In this document: positions 1 through 12,741 of the stretch, piece after piece
Layout: each line of letters begins with the position of its first letter
Numbering within the stretch: the stretch's first letter is position 1
Assembly (NCBI GenBank): GCA_015499995.1
Contig: JADNRV010000084.1
Location: 62,001-126,000 of the forward strand
Source: Flammula alnicola
Taxonomy: Eukaryota; Basidiomycota; Agaricomycetes; Agaricales; Strophariaceae
DNA: 64,000 nt
Reading direction: 5' to 3'
Made by a program: the position numbers and the translations under genes
Notes under the pieces: model-generated
Told to the model about the DNA's origin: nothing
Databases searched by the model: none
Seen by the model: the letters and a program-made list of their open reading frames with translations, nothing else

Positions 1-1575
1 AAGCAAGCACCGCAACATTCTCTATTATTCTACTTCGTCACTCTTTTCTCAAACTGTGCTCCTCTTCGTCCTTGTTGCTCTCTTTGTCATTCTTGAGCTC
101 TGTCGTTGGAGGCGCGCGCGAAAATGTCGAACGCCCACGGTAGTCAAATTCAACCTACCGATGGCTTAAACGCGTCCTCGGATCAGTTAAGACTGTTTTA
201 CTTAACCTCGCATATCCCTCGCGCCCCAATACCGACGTCCCATGGGCTCGCTCTTCGGATCCATTGGTATTCAGGCACGTTTTCATTCTTCTCTATTCAC
301 TAATTTGTCCGTCTAACGCGCCTTCCATGTTTTGCTCTCTAGAAAACTGTCAGCGACCGTTACCAGACGAGCTTCGTCTACAGCAATGGCTCAGCCGGTG
401 TCAGTCAAATCACACAAAAACACGAAATATGCGCCTTGTAAACTCAGCCATTCCAATTTAGCTCGTCGGTAACACTGTCAACGGGGGCGGCGTTCATGGT
501 GCTTTTGAGCACGAAGTGTTGAGGTGGTTGAAAAAGTTCTTGTCGGTGGTTGGCACATTGTGGATTGCTTGATTCACACTGACCATCCTATTCTCTAGCG
601 TTACACGTTAATATTTCGTCGCAAGCTCAAACTCTTCAAGGCGAAACTTTCGGTTGCCCACTGCTCCGTCGTACACTCCGAAACCCTTGAATTTCAGAGT
701 GGTTAATCTATTCACAACTTCGCTTAATATCGTATGTTTTGGGCACACTCTCACCCGTTCTTTATGCACTGATTCGATTTGAAAGATTTTTGCCTTTTAT
801 TGTCAATATCGCTCGTTTGATGCACGCTATCCCCCATATCTTCTGGCAAACTCGTCTTGAATGCTTTCTTGCTTGGTCTTCTGTCTGCCGTTTCTTGTAA
901 ATATCGTATGTTTTGATGCACACTCTTGCCGCACTGCTTTGCACTGGATCCCTATTAGAATACCCCACGCTGTTCGCGCATATTTGTCCTCTATAAATCG
1001 CTTTCAATGTACCATATACTTATCTCAAATTTATCGTGCTTTCCAGTGCCGAATTCTCATGTTGTTTGAAGTTGGATCATTCTGCTGATGTTTGACGAGC
1101 TGAGGCCTTTGAGTTGCGACGCTCGAGGAACCTTGCTATCTTGAGACGTTTGAAATTCTTGTTCTTGTCATAAATGTATACTTCTTGAATATTTGACCTC
1201 TTCAACACTTGAGCTGGCGTCTTGTGTGCTGGATGAAGTTGACTGTCGATATCAGTCATTTTGAGGGTCATTCGAGCACAAATATTATATCAGAAAAACC
1301 AAATGAATTGTAAAACTGTGGCCGTTATCTTGTGAGATGAAGAGCGAAAAAAAGAGGGAAAATTTGCTCCTCGAGTGACGATGAAGTGTGTGGACTGCCG
1401 GCTCTGCTCTCCCAAATAGAAAAAGGAATTCGAGGAGAAACTTGACGATTGTCGAGCGCTAAGACGTCCAGGCATTCGTTTCAGCACTACTTGGGCACAA
1501 AACCAGCCGTTGAAGGAGATTGTGGGCGATGGCTTGCAATTTGACTTGAGTGCGGTGAAGAAGAAGCGTGAGAGA
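1..1575 (-). repeat. Inverted, left-truncated copy of the 52-53.5 kb element
   Basis: Read on the minus strand, this block matches 51965-53575 base by base with scattered substitutions and indels: the CT-rich leader at 1-120, an ATG at 124, a putative exon/intron pair, and a region of three imperfect ~75-100 bp units around 727, 803 and 900. The other end matches near 1500-1575. The window begins inside the element, so its outer end is not seen. The ORF starting at 124 has lost one base near 188 relative to the other copy, which shifts its frame. The element type is not recognised: no transposase or reverse transcriptase is visible. A third, partial copy lies at 43155-43460. Confidence 0.8.
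124..700 (+). pseudogene. Frame-shifted copy of the element-borne putative gene
   Basis: The ATG at 124 opens a frame beginning MSNAHGSQIQPTDGLNASSDQ, which corresponds to the frame starting at 53430 on the minus strand. A single missing base around 188 shifts the frame after SSDQ compared with that copy. A plausible acceptor (CTCTCTAG at 336-343) precedes a second conserved coding-like stretch. No known domain is recognised. The conservation of both blocks between the copies argues that this was once a gene, but protein function is unknown. Confidence 0.35.
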
Positions 1576-3611
1576 TTTCTGGCTTGGTTAAATTTCCGAC
1601 GTGGTCCGTGCGTAACCTTTGGCTAACCGGGCCGGGTTCTTGGATTCGTCCAGACTCGAGAGGCGATGGAAGCGATGGAGGAGGGGCAAATATAAAATCC
1701 TTCTTCTACCCTTAAATTCTTTCCACTGCGCTTACAACGACGATTCGAGGGTCCGGGTGAAAAAACCTTGCGATGTAATTCTGATCGGCGAGATATGGTC
1801 AGTCGAAGCGCTGAAGATTCAAAATGTGAGGTCCTCAAGCAGAGGGGCCCCTCAATATATTTAATATCACTTGCGTAATATGTTCACACTGACTTTCTAT
1901 CAGAATAAACCGAGAAGGGGAAGGGAACGTAATGAAAGGTAATATCGAGCTTTCACATACACGATACATCAAGTTCGTGTAGACGACCAGAATGACTTGC
2001 TGGCATCAGGTCGAATGGGCTGCATCATAGGCCTCAGGCTCATCTCGATCTGGGCAGTCGATGCAAGGAAGCGGACACGTTGTGTACCATCTCCCCGAAA
2101 AGCGAGAGCACAATCAGCAAAAAAAGTTAAATACGACGCTGATATAAAAACTTACAATCATCCAACCAGGGAATCCTGGCTCGAAGGGCACAATGCTCTC
2201 CAAATATTCAATCTGTTCGTCGTCTTCCCATTTACCCCAATACTCATCGCCTCAAGCTGTATAGGGGAGACATGTACACCAGCAGTGGAGGACAAAACAC
2301 GGTAACGTCCAAGATCGGTCTTCGGTTTAGGAGGAGAGAGCCACAGCGACATTTTTCAAGTATTGAGGGAGAATAAGAACTCGTGTAGATAAAGTCTTTA
2401 ACACAGACCAGAGAGAGACGCCTCTTTCTATGCCATTTCACGAAGTTTGGTGAATAATCAAGGTATAAGAAATTCAGCGAAGGAGGCTTCGAAAAGGCGA
2501 ATTGGGGGGTGTCTTAATAAGCCCAACATTTTCGAGCGTCATGCCGGAATCGACGCAGCTCTCCTGCCGTGTAAATTTGCTCGTAGGACTCTTTGTCGGA
2601 ATATCGCAAGCGATTGGGTTAGTCTCGACTCAGTATTCCTTTCAGGCAACCTTCAGGTAGACAATTTCGGTCCCGTCAAGATTGACTGATTTTTTTCTTC
2701 TTATGTTAGTGGTGGCCACATGACCGCAGCCTTTCCAGATATCAGATAAGTAACGCCTGTGCGCAATCGAAATGTTGTTGAGTCGCTGGCATAAGATTGA
2801 AACGAAGCTGTTGTTCTTGGGCGGACAAGCTCCATTCAATGCATGTCTGGATGTTCATGCGCCAAGAGTGGAATTTCCTCGTGTCGCCTTGGGATACCAT
2901 TCCGGAGATAAAGAAGACAAAGCAGGTGATCAAGGACGAGAGCAAGAGCAACTTCCGAACCAATTTGCCCCTTCAATCAATAACAAGCACAAATAGGAAG
3001 CCCCTATTTGCCGAGCTGGAACCGTGACGGGCGCTTAGGTCAAATTTTCTTTCTAAATCCATGAACTTGCTATATATCGCAACGACACTGCGTGTGTCTT
3101 TTCCGGATCTAGAAGGAGCCGTAATGTCAGTGTAGCTGGCAATAAGTCCTAGGCATGGTTAATATGCAAGTTTGGCGTTTTGAAATTGAATCTCAGGCTT
3201 CCTCCAAGGCGCATCCGAGTCTTCCCATTTTCTGCTGGCCGTGTACTCTATCTCCCGGCTTCCTATAAACCAAAAGTACCGTTGAGTAACTGGTATCTAT
3301 CATACTCCTCTATTTCAAAATGTATCATAAATAAAGTATTTGACTATCTCTAGATCTTCCATGCTTGTACATACACAGAGTCACCTGTAAATAAGGACTA
3401 CGTGTGATATGTAATTTATGTCTTCGTCTCTAGTACCATGCTATACCAAGTAAGTATACGAACAATGGCAGGTTAAGATACAAGGCTAGGTCTCGTATAA
3501 AGTCTTACATGTACAAATGAAAGGCAAACACATATTACTATGCATTTGATTACCGCTTGAGGTCTTCATTCGCCAGCGAACGATATTGCAAAACTGCGAA
3601 AAAGAAAATTC
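1576..3611. other. Intergenic stretch, no supported gene
   Basis: About 2 kb between the element copy and the F-box gene. Only short ORFs occur. One minus-strand frame (2742-2963) begins with a hydrophobic run (LLLLSSLITCFVFFISG) and could be an exon of a small membrane or secreted protein, but it opens with TTG rather than ATG and has no recognisable family. I would not call a gene here. Confidence 0.4.
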
Positions 3612-5305
3612 CTAGTATGCATACGTGACGAAAGGCGACTCCGAAGAAGGCTTGAAATTGGTTCCGTTCCGGGGCGGCCAAGGGACATGGTCAACGCCAT
3701 CTTCTGGTGCGACTATTCGTTGGAGGAAGCCTCCCTGCCGGAGATGTATCCACGATTCCGGATCCGCCTGTCTCCACCAATCGTCGTGCCGGTCAAGTAT
3801 GCGTACGGTGCAATGTGTTTTCGAGGTTTCGAGATGATGTTTGACAAGCGCCAGGGCAGTGCTCGCATCCAGGCCATCGAAGTAATACTCTGAAAAGTTG
3901 ATAAATGTGAGGTCCTTGAGATGAGGCCAGAGAATCCGGGGGGGCGCAATGAGCTTGATCATATAATCAACAACATTGTTCTTCCCTAGTGGGTTTTGAG
4001 ATACCACGAGTCGAGTTATATTTTTCGTTACTTCGGTAAGGCGTTCAACAGTAATAGCCCTGGGAACGGATTCGCAATTGATGAGAGCCAGCGTCTCCAA
4101 TGAAGGGAATAGTGGAGGATTGTTAACAGATATTATGCTGTACGGAAATGTTGATAGGTCGAAGTGCGCTCCTTTCAGGACGAGGAGCTGCAATCGAGGA
4201 GCTCGGATGGAATTCCACATATGTTGTGCAACATTCTTGTCGCTGCATCGGAAATTCGTTAGATGAGTTGCCGTAACCTTGGTAGGCTGAATGCCAGGCG
4301 ACCTATTCGGCTTCGCAAAGAAATTTCCCGCTAATGAAAGGTTTACCAAATCCGGAGAACTGAGGAGAGCAAGAAAGTCTTTCCATGGGTGGATAACACG
4401 GTGGGAGGATAACCTTTCTAGTTGAAGGGTGATAAGCCTAATGTTAACGGTGGTTGGCAGTTTGCACGATATAAAACACCCCGAATCCATCCTGAGAGAT
4501 CTTAATTTGGGTGTCCCTCCTAGGAAACATACGCGCTTTGTGACCCGCTGTATCCGGTCGAGATCGAATTCGCTCGTGTAGATCTCCAATAGTTCAAGGT
4601 TTGGAGCGGAAAGAGATTCGAGTTGTTTGAAGAGGTAATTGGCTGGCCAAGCGTTAGAAATCGATATCGATAATTGTCGCCAACGTGATACATGGAGTAT
4701 TATTTTTTCCAGCACGTTCGCTATAGCTGGGCGCCCAGCGCTACGATCTTCAGAGGAGACATGAAAGGAAAGATTCAGTGGTTTGTTGCAGGATCTCTCC
4801 AAGTATGTGACAAGGCGATGAATTGACTCTTGTCGGTGTACCGCGCATGAAGGATGATTGAAAGTAGACCACAATTCTGGGCATGCAATGGAGATCGAGC
4901 GCCATGAGCGACAGACATGGGAAACTACGACTTCTATCCCGATTGAATGGCCACCTGATGATGTATCGTAGGCAAGCTTGAAAATCATGTACGCGAGTTC
5001 GAATGGAAGTTTAAGAATTGGTAACATTCGATTGTGGATCCTGGCGTAATCCAGTCTCGTCGGCGTTTCCATTTTGGTTTCAATTGCTTGGTTATTGAAC
5101 TTTTCGTTCTCTCTGAATAAATTGTGTGCCGGCTTGGAACAAGAGCTCGGAAGTATGCCGCTCTTCCTTCCTGCCAAGTGACGAGTGGTGTATACCTGTT
5201 GTCGCGAGAAGTTTTCGCCGGAGCTGTGGTAAATACACCCAAAAAGCTCTGCTTCTTGCTTTGAAGAAGTTTGCGTAGTCCACCACCTGGCATCGCGTTA
5301 GTCAT
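3612..5305 (-). CDS. F-box/LRR-type protein, intact paralogue
   Basis: Substrate-receptor type protein, expected to bind Skp1 through the F-box and a target through leucine-rich repeats. Best model: ATG at 5305, exon 1 to 5196, an 83 nt intron (5113-5195, GTATAC...TTCAG), then exon 2 to 3612; the frame is continuous across the junction. The F-box-like segment (LPILKLPFELAYMIFKLAY...VCRSWRSISIACPELWSTF) lies near residues 60-115. It is followed by irregular LRR-like segments such as LSAPNLELLEIY, PKLRSLRMDS and LVNLSLAGN, and a conserved tail with DRHDDWWRQADP. An alternative downstream ATG at 5072 would give 486 residues. Two broken paralogues lie at 21530-22945 and 27106-28552. All three share a promoter-proximal block, and this is the only uninterrupted copy. 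Confidence 0.75.
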
Positions 5306-5460
5306 TAGCGCCCATCATTCCATGCGTCGAAATTGTGAGTTATCTACCAATTCTATGACTGATCTGCCAGATTAAGGGTTATAGGAGGCCTGTAAGCTAT
5401 TGAGACAGGGGAGGCTCGAATTTGAGCGTGAAGTGCCAGTACTTGGTTTGGTAGAAAGAG
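5306..5460 (-). promoter_or_regulatory. Promoter/5' leader conserved in the three F-box paralogues
   Basis: On the minus strand the block from CTCTTTCTACCAAAC to GGAATGATGGGCGCT is recognisably shared with 21250-21375 and 26685-26830, including CCTCCTATAAC and GAATTGGTAGATAACTC-like stretches. Conservation outside the coding region suggests either recent duplication that included the promoter or retained regulatory function. Confidence 0.5.
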
Positions 5461-6211
5461 TCGAAGATGCAACAGTGTAGCGCTTCGTGCATACCTGGGT
5501 GATCATCATCACGTGCCAGGGATAACTTCGTCATTCAAGTTGACTCATTCAAATTGCACCGTGACCTTCTTCAAGTTCTTGGGCATGTTTGGATGCCCCA
5601 ATCTTAGTCTTAGTCTACAGTCCAAATAGGCGCATTTAAGTATGCAGGCAAAAAAAATGCTACAGTCATTCGCCATCACGTCGATCTCGAAGACACAACT
5701 CATACCTATGACCCAATTACTGGCTCAATGCACCGCCGCTTATCCACCTCCGACCGGGTTGACCAATATTCTCAAGATGGAGTTTTGACTTACGACTTCT
5801 CCCGTTTGACACCACGGTGGCCGGATATTCGGTTGGTCTGATTCAACACCCCTTACTGTGGTAATATTCTGTTTCCTATGCGATTTCCTTGGCCCTCCTA
5901 TGCTTCTACTTAATATGCCAACTCTGCTCTTTGCACTTACTGGATAGTAGTGTTTTGTTTCAATGTGATACCCTTCACTTTTCCTGCTAATGTTTCTCTT
6001 CGTATCTGCATAGTAAATGAGACCATTGCAGTCGAAATGGATACATAACAGGATCCTACATAAAACATAAAACATGCAGCCTTTGGAAACAACATTCAGC
6101 ACGACGAGGAAAGAAAAGTACATAAGGTAAAGCGGTAACAACAGGTATAGATATAAGTACAGTGGCTATCATAAACATTTAAACCCGATTCGACTTCATT
6201 ACTTGCCGCAA
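5461..6211. other. Intergenic region, 3' flank of carnitine acetyltransferase
   Basis: No supported gene. A 133-codon minus-strand frame at 5740-6141 lacks family resemblance and an ATG start, and most likely lies in the 3' untranslated region of the gene that ends at 6212. Confidence 0.5.
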
Positions 6212-9200
6212 TCAATATTCTGCGAGCGGTATAACTTTGCCTATTCATGACAAGACAGGAAATCAGCAACGCGAAAGAAAAAAGAAAAAGAAAAAGCCAA
6301 GCGGACGTACCGATATTAGAAAACGGCGACTTAGGTTTCTTCCTTCCCAACAACGCCACCTCTCCAGAATCAAAGAACGAATATCCGGCTATAGAAAGGA
6401 AAGCCACAAAATCAGAACCAAGAACACAACGTCCACCAGGGCACGAAAGACTTACGCAAAACGACCTCCTCGTGTTCATCTTCCTCACTCGAATCAGACG
6501 TGGCACCGTGGATCGGGCGTCCGGTCTTCGAGTCGCGCAAGATGCCCATGTGGTCAACGAAGGGCGCCGGGCGGTGGTTGACCGACCGGTGCAGCTGGAT
6601 GAGCAACCGCTGCATGTCAAAGAGGTACCCTTGCAAAGTATCCAAGAAGCGGCGCGTTTGCAAGTGCTTTGACGAAGCACAACTGTTATTATAAGGGAAA
6701 AAAGTTAGCATCATCAAGCAAAGTGTTAAAGCTTGAACATACATAGAGATGCCATCCTCCTTGATGATATAGCCAATGCCATAGCCATCGGCCGCGACGG
6801 GGCCGAACCCGAACAACCTCAAGGCAGGGTTACCGCAGTTCGACGTGGAGAGGATAGATGTGCCCAGTTGCGCCCAGCCAGGGTCGGTGAAGATCGTCGG
6901 CATCTTGTTCACCTTGTACGAATGGGGCGAGGGCGGGGGCGAGGGCGAAGGAGAGGTGATGCCGTTAGGCTCTGACTCGTACTTGTTCTGCAGCTGCCGT
7001 TGGATGAGACAGTATATCGCATATAGATGTCTGCACGAAATGAACATGAGTTAAAGGCAAGCAAGCTGAGGAGGACGAAAACCAACCTGTCCTGGCCCAA
7101 TCCTTGACTACAGTCCCTCGTCAACTTGACATGCTTCTCGCACGCCTTGCGCAGTGCAGTGACCTTTTGTGCGGGGGTTGCTTCGGAATAGAATGTCTAG
7201 ACAACCCATCAATACAATCAGTTTCTTTCTTTCTGATTTCTTAGAGTGGAAAAATATGAATATATGCGAACCTTTGTGAAATTGACACTCTCAGGTTGGA
7301 TCGACCGAATAGCCTCCGTACGCCCATGCAAGTATGCCTTGGTCATAGCAGGCTCGTACACACACTCTATGCGACCTATGAACCAGAAGAAAACATCAGC
7401 GTCAATTCTTCTCTTCTAAGAAGAACAAAAAATATACTAACCATAAAGCCCAAAATACGCCGCCTGGAATGCCATCTGCACAAACGCATCGGGGCTAAAC
7501 CCATGGCTCGTGATGAAGTTCTTTCCATATCCCTTGAACTCCAACGCCTGACAGTCGTTCTGGCATATCAAGTCGCTGATCCGCGTCTCCGCGAACCGCA
7601 CGCCGGCGCGCAGCTCGGGCGTCAGGTTCCACTCCAGCTTCTTGGGCGTGGTGTCGATCTTCTCGGTGGGGGTTGGTGGTTCTGGAATAGGTGTAAGTCA
7701 CAATGCAGTTTTCAAGCGATGAGAGAGGGCGAGAAAGACTGACTAGCATGTCCCCTGGGAGCCTTGTACGCTCTTGCGTGCGGAGAAAGGGGGGCATGGA
7801 ACAACGTCGGCGCGGACGGGTTGATTGATCTTGCCAGAAGCATGAGGCCTTCCGTGAAAATGTCTGCTGCGAACCTAGAAAAGAATCATTTGTTAGTGGA
7901 TATTCGGATTCAAGATACATGACGTCATACCTCAGAACGGTATGTCCATCCACGCCTGTATGCTCAAAGTTGATTCCCGCAGCGCCATCTGCACAGACGA
8001 TAATCTGAAGCTAAACGAAACGGCCGCGTCAGTCTCAATTCAAAACACCAATTAACTTCACATACCTTATCATACCACCGATTCGTACACGTCCCGACCT
8101 GCTCTCCCTGCTGCAAGTTGTATGTCCCACACAGGAAGTTGTTGCACAGGTCCGCAAGGTTCTCGGGAGACGCATCGTCCAGACAAACAATGAAAAGGGC
8201 GTTGTCGACGATGTCAAGGCAGGCTTTGTTGTTCCTGTCTTGGGCGAGCATCTCGCGGAGGCTGGACCAGATCTTTCGGTTCTCGGTTGAGAGGACGCCA
8301 ATGGCACCCCGTGCGGCCTGGTCGAGACAATAAGAATCGAACACTGAGAAGGAAAATTCGAGAGTAGTAATCTTACTTGATGTTTGTCCGTCTTGTCTGC
8401 ATCTGATAGGATTGCTTGGAGATTGCGCACGACTTCTCGTTCTGTCAGGACAGGCAGGTTGTGGTCGTCAAGGACATCGAACCAATCTGCAATGGATACT
8501 ATGTAAGACACATAGTTTCCATAAACTGTGGTAAAGACACGAACAGAATTGGCCTCTCCGAAGGACGACGATATGCCTTGACTCTGAGTGGACTTCCATC
8601 CTGCAACCTCGCTAAAATGGCGTGAGTTATGATGCAAGAAATGATTAAAATAAGAGACACTTACGTCGGTCGGTATTCTTGATGTACCAAAGAGGCGCGA
8701 GTACTGGTCCATGTCCAAGGGTGTCCCGCGAACGGTGTCAGGTTCCAGGAGACCGGCACGCAAGTCGTGGATGAAACCAAGAGACGAAACAATAAGAGAA
8801 GCTGCTCGAGGAAGCTGCTGTCCTCGATCAGGCGTTGGGTCGTTCCTGCGGATCATAGGTTGAGTAGGGACATAGGTTATCGGAGCAAGATACATACTCG
8901 AGGACAAAGAATGGGTTCAGCGCAAGGACAACGGGGTCACTGTGCGAGAGATACGATTCGTACCAGAACTCTTCGATGTAACTAGGATCCGAGTCAGCGC
9001 CCATCTAGACAAATGCAATGGCTGTAACTGACCTATCTTTGTCCTGCGCATATTCTCTCAGAATCTCGTCAAGCTTTGGGCCATCCGTCTCCAAAAAATC
9101 CGCCACGGCCGCCTTGGTCATCGTATGCTCCCTCTCATCTTGAAGGGCCTCCAGAGCACGCAGATAGCGGTTGCATGTGTCCTGTAGAGGTGGGATTGGG

Positions 9201-9379
9201 AGCTTTGGCAGCTTCTCCTGGTACGCCAGGGTCCGATTCTCAGGTTTGCTGTCAGCAAATTTTGTGATGGAGGTGATTTCGGCCATTGCAGAGAAGGAAG
9301 AGAGAAGAGAGACGAATGATTAGCGACACCTAGGCGAAGTATTTGATATCTAAAGGACTTACTAGTTATCGGGTGCCAT
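6212..9379 (-). CDS. Carnitine O-acetyltransferase
   Basis: Choline/carnitine acyltransferase family; transfers acetyl groups between CoA and carnitine so acetyl units can cross organelle membranes. More than ten exons can be joined in frame. Recognisable family segments include LPKLPIPPLQDTC near the N-terminus, SYIEEFWYESYLSHSDPVV, NPFFVLE, RGQFYWFDVLDD, the catalytic-His region FEHTGVDGHTVLRF, and KAYLHGRTEAIRS. The C-terminus needs two small introns: a GTAAGT donor after EEVVL leading to GYSFFDSGEV, then a second giving SNIGKVIPLAEY and a stop at 6212. Two starts are possible. ATG 9379 joined through an intron (9249-9362) gives MAPDNYKPENRT; unspliced ATG 9286 gives MAEITSITKF. No C-terminal SKL-like peroxisomal signal is present, so location is uncertain. 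Confidence 0.9.
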
Positions 9380-10251
9380 GACGGAGCTCCTGGTGGTGGC
9401 GATCGGCGGGGGAATGCGGGGAAGTCTTGGGATGGTCTTGGGAGCCGGGTACAGTCCCCTGTGGCTTTATGATGTTCCACACTGCCCCGTTCGCGAGCTC
9501 TCTAACAAATGCCTTATTCAGCCCAAGGAAAACACAGGGAAAACACTCTCATTTGGGGTTCACTGCCGACAGCGGAAGGAACCACATTTGGGCAACTGAG
9601 CATGTGCCAAGTGGTTCACTGCCCACAGCCTCCCATTCAGTCCTCCACAAGAAATTCGCAGAGATAAAAAAGGCGGAGATTAAGCGATACTTGTATCATC
9701 GCGTCGCTGGTGTAGCTCGCGACGTGGATGCCGGTAAAGAGAGTTGGTGTATTTTGAATTGAGCTTCGGCTCTTCTTGCGCCCTGACCAATCTCGGAACG
9801 GCACCAGTAATTTGTATTTTACACGCGTAAACACGGAATCTGAATGTTTGAAATTCGAAGCCGTTTCCCCACATTTCCCCACTCCATGGATGACACAGAG
9901 CATATGTTCTGGAATCTGGAGAAGTCTGGAGGCCTGAGCTTGAAGGAGGTAGAAACGTCATCGACAAGCATATCAAAAACATATCTCTCCTTGCGGCGAT
10001 TAAAGGGACTCCAGTAAGCCCAAGCACCACATCCACCGCAAGATCCCGGCCGAGCGCGCAATAATGTTTTGCTGTCCAATACATATTTCGATGATCATCG
10101 GGATATATATTTCAAGCGTAACGACCGGGTGGGTATAAAATACTATACAATACAGCATACAGATGTAGACCACACGAACCCAAGAGTTCAAAAAGATACA
10201 CGGAGAAAAAAGCTCAAAAGCTCTCTATTTTTTTTCTTCAGTCACCGCCGA
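9380..10251. other. Intergenic region, no supported gene
   Basis: Separates the carnitine acetyltransferase 5' end from the 3' end of the WSC gene. Short ORFs only, none with a family signature. A short phrase (GGTTCACTGCC) occurs twice near 9558 and 9613. Confidence 0.5.
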
Positions 10252-12121
10252 CTAAGTAATGACCTGGATATTGATAGGCTGGCAGCTATCCAGAGTGTAA
10301 TGCGGGTGGCCGGTAACAGGCGAAAACACCACATCCACCCGAGCGTTCGCACTCGTATTCGTGCAGAGCGAGAACGCATCCGCTTTTCCGTTGAATGCCA
10401 ATAGAGGCGGGCTGCCGACCGGAGCGGCGTTATCCGTCTATGGGAGCAGGTTAAAAGTCCGGAACAAATCTAGAACGATACACGGCAACTCACCACAGTG
10501 CAGTATGTCTGCGATCCCGGGAACGCAGGAACAGAGGCCACGAAATTCGGCGACTCGCCATCGCTCGTTAGCGTCGAGGTCATCTGCTCGGTCGCAACGA
10601 CGACCGAATGAGGCATAACTATCGAATTCGACAGGCTCAGCGCCGGCCACTCCGTGCAACAGGCTGTACAGGCCTATTCGTACCAACGGATCAGCCTCGG
10701 TAAACCAGGAAAATACAACAGAGGAAGAACGCACAGAAAGGATCGTCCAAATCACATTCTGCACCATTTCCACCGCGACCACCTTCAGCGGCACCGTCGA
10801 TGGCCCCGTCGTCGGCGGGTTCTTAAACTGCGCTTGAAGCGTAAAGTTCCCCAGCGTCGTCGCCGAACATGTCTGCGGCCCGGGCGCCACACCTGACGGC
10901 GAGAACTGGTAGATGGCCAGCCGATTTGCGTTGCCGCAGTACTCGGCGTGCGTCGCGGAACACACCATACGGCAATCCGCGTCTCCGACGCGTTGTGTCG
11001 GGGCATGGATCGCATTGTCACACCCTACATTAATTTGGATAATGAAATTAATAATATGGTCATGAGTTCATGTTGTGATGAAGAATGAATGATATCTGTG
11101 GCACAGACCGTGATGGGGCTAAATGGTAAAACACGTACAGCATTCGTGCCCGTTTTCTAGACCTGCGTTGAGGAACCCGCCTGCAGCTTGGCATGCAGCC
11201 GTGCACGACTCGGCAGTTGTCCCACCAGGGATGTTGACTCCGGTACCGAGCGTTCTCGCTGCCGTAGTATCGCTGTAGTTATGTCGGTATCAGCGACCCC
11301 TCTGATTTTTTCTTGGCGAAAAGAGAAGGCGAAGACAGGCGAAGACTCACGTGAAACACCCTTGATATGTCCACAATCCCTGTCCTTCCGTGACACTTTG
11401 CACAATCACAGGCGGCGGTTGGTTGCTCTGGAAGACGTTCAACCGGACAGGCCCACCGCACGTCTCGTTCGCATTCCCGCTGCATGCCATATCACAATCG
11501 GTCAGCGGTTCAGGTTGACTTGGTATCTGAATTGTCGAGTCGCAATCTACGAACAACGCGTTTATAAGCGACTTTGGATGTCAAAAGATGGCCGGGACTA
11601 TGCTTACAGCATTCCTGGAGATGGAAACGATATACATTGAGCAATATGTGAGACAGAACAGTGTAGGATTGCTTGGCTTACCCCTACATATAAGACACGT
11701 CAATAAGACGCAGACCTTGCTTCAAATTGAAATCAGGTAGACTTACGACCGAATTCCACTCCAGCGAAGATATAATCCGAAGCATTGCAGAAATTTATGC
11801 AGGTTTCGATAGTCATAGGGTCCTGTACCAAGGAGATGGCCGCCAGAGTTCGAGAAGTGGAGATATCCCTGTAGACGCAGCGTTGAATGTCAAGTTCGAA
11901 TTGTATAAAGGAAAGGTAATCAACATACGAGAAACATCCAACAGAGGTCCAATTTGCCGGCAAGACAGCGGGAATAGAAGGTTGAATAGTTTGACCTTGC
12001 ACGTTCTAGACGAGAACACAAATTGTCAATCACGATGAGCCATTTGTCAAAGAGGATGAAAAACGCGTCATACAGGAACGAGCAGAGCCCAAGCAATCAA
12101 CACCGCAACATATGGCACCAT
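10252..12121 (-). CDS. Secreted protein with two WSC domains
   Basis: Predicted extracellular, cell-wall-associated protein; WSC modules are cysteine-rich carbohydrate-binding units. The start at 12121 gives a signal peptide (MVPYVAVLIAWALLVP). After an intron come WSC-like segments: WTSVGCFS, RTLAAISL, ETCINFCNASDYIFAGVEFG, CDMACSGNANETCGG and then a second module with YQGCFT, RTLGTGVNIPGG, ESCTAACQAAGFLNAGLENG and CSATHAEYCGNANRL. The remaining ~170 residues have paired cysteines but no domain I recognise. The last exon ends PINIQVIT with the stop at 10252-10254. At least seven short introns are needed. Whether it is an enzyme accessory or a structural protein cannot be told. I see no C-terminal GPI-type hydrophobic tail. 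Confidence 0.8.
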
Positions 12122-12741
12122 CTTCGAAGTCGATGCAAAATGCAAAGGACAGACGGAAAGTGACACGTCCTTCGACGACGCGTACAAGTCGCCCTGGATC
12201 CGGCTTGCTTTATACCTCCGCGCCCAAGATATCCCAACCACGAAAATCCCATCCCTTCATCCTCGAAGAGACAATGGCACAGGCACATCAAAGAAACCGA
12301 TGCGAAGATAGCCCTTCGAGACCCCAGGAACGAAAACGAACGAATGACCGCAGCGGAAGTCGAAGTGAAGTTGAAGTCAGCTCGATCCTCTCATGCTTGT
12401 CATGGCTGAAGTAAGACGCAGAAGGGGGCTGGCTGGCTGGACAGGGACATCGGAAGTCGATGGACTTCTATCTAACGCGCCGTGATAAGGGCGGCTTGAG
12501 GGGCGGAGAGGTGATTGGCGGACGTTTACATCAGTAGGTCTTTGACAGCAAGACGCGGAATCGCAAATGAAACACGCGGACCCGTCACTCAAACAGAATA
12601 CGAGAATCGCAGGCACTTCATTGATGATGGTGATGGGAATCTGGTCAACGTGGTCGACGTGTAGGCCCTGACGCCGGACTCTTCCTTCAAGTAGGTTATA
12701 ATTTCCTTCGATGACCATGACCGATCACTGTGGAAGAACTG

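Noticed and set aside
5740..6141. 133-codon minus-strand ORF with hydrophobic start
   Set aside because: No ATG at the frame start and it lies just downstream of the carnitine acetyltransferase stop; most likely 3' UTR.
6247..6672. 141-codon plus-strand ORF with basic composition
   Set aside because: Antisense to the last exons and introns of carnitine acetyltransferase; no family and inconsistent with the splice-supported gene.
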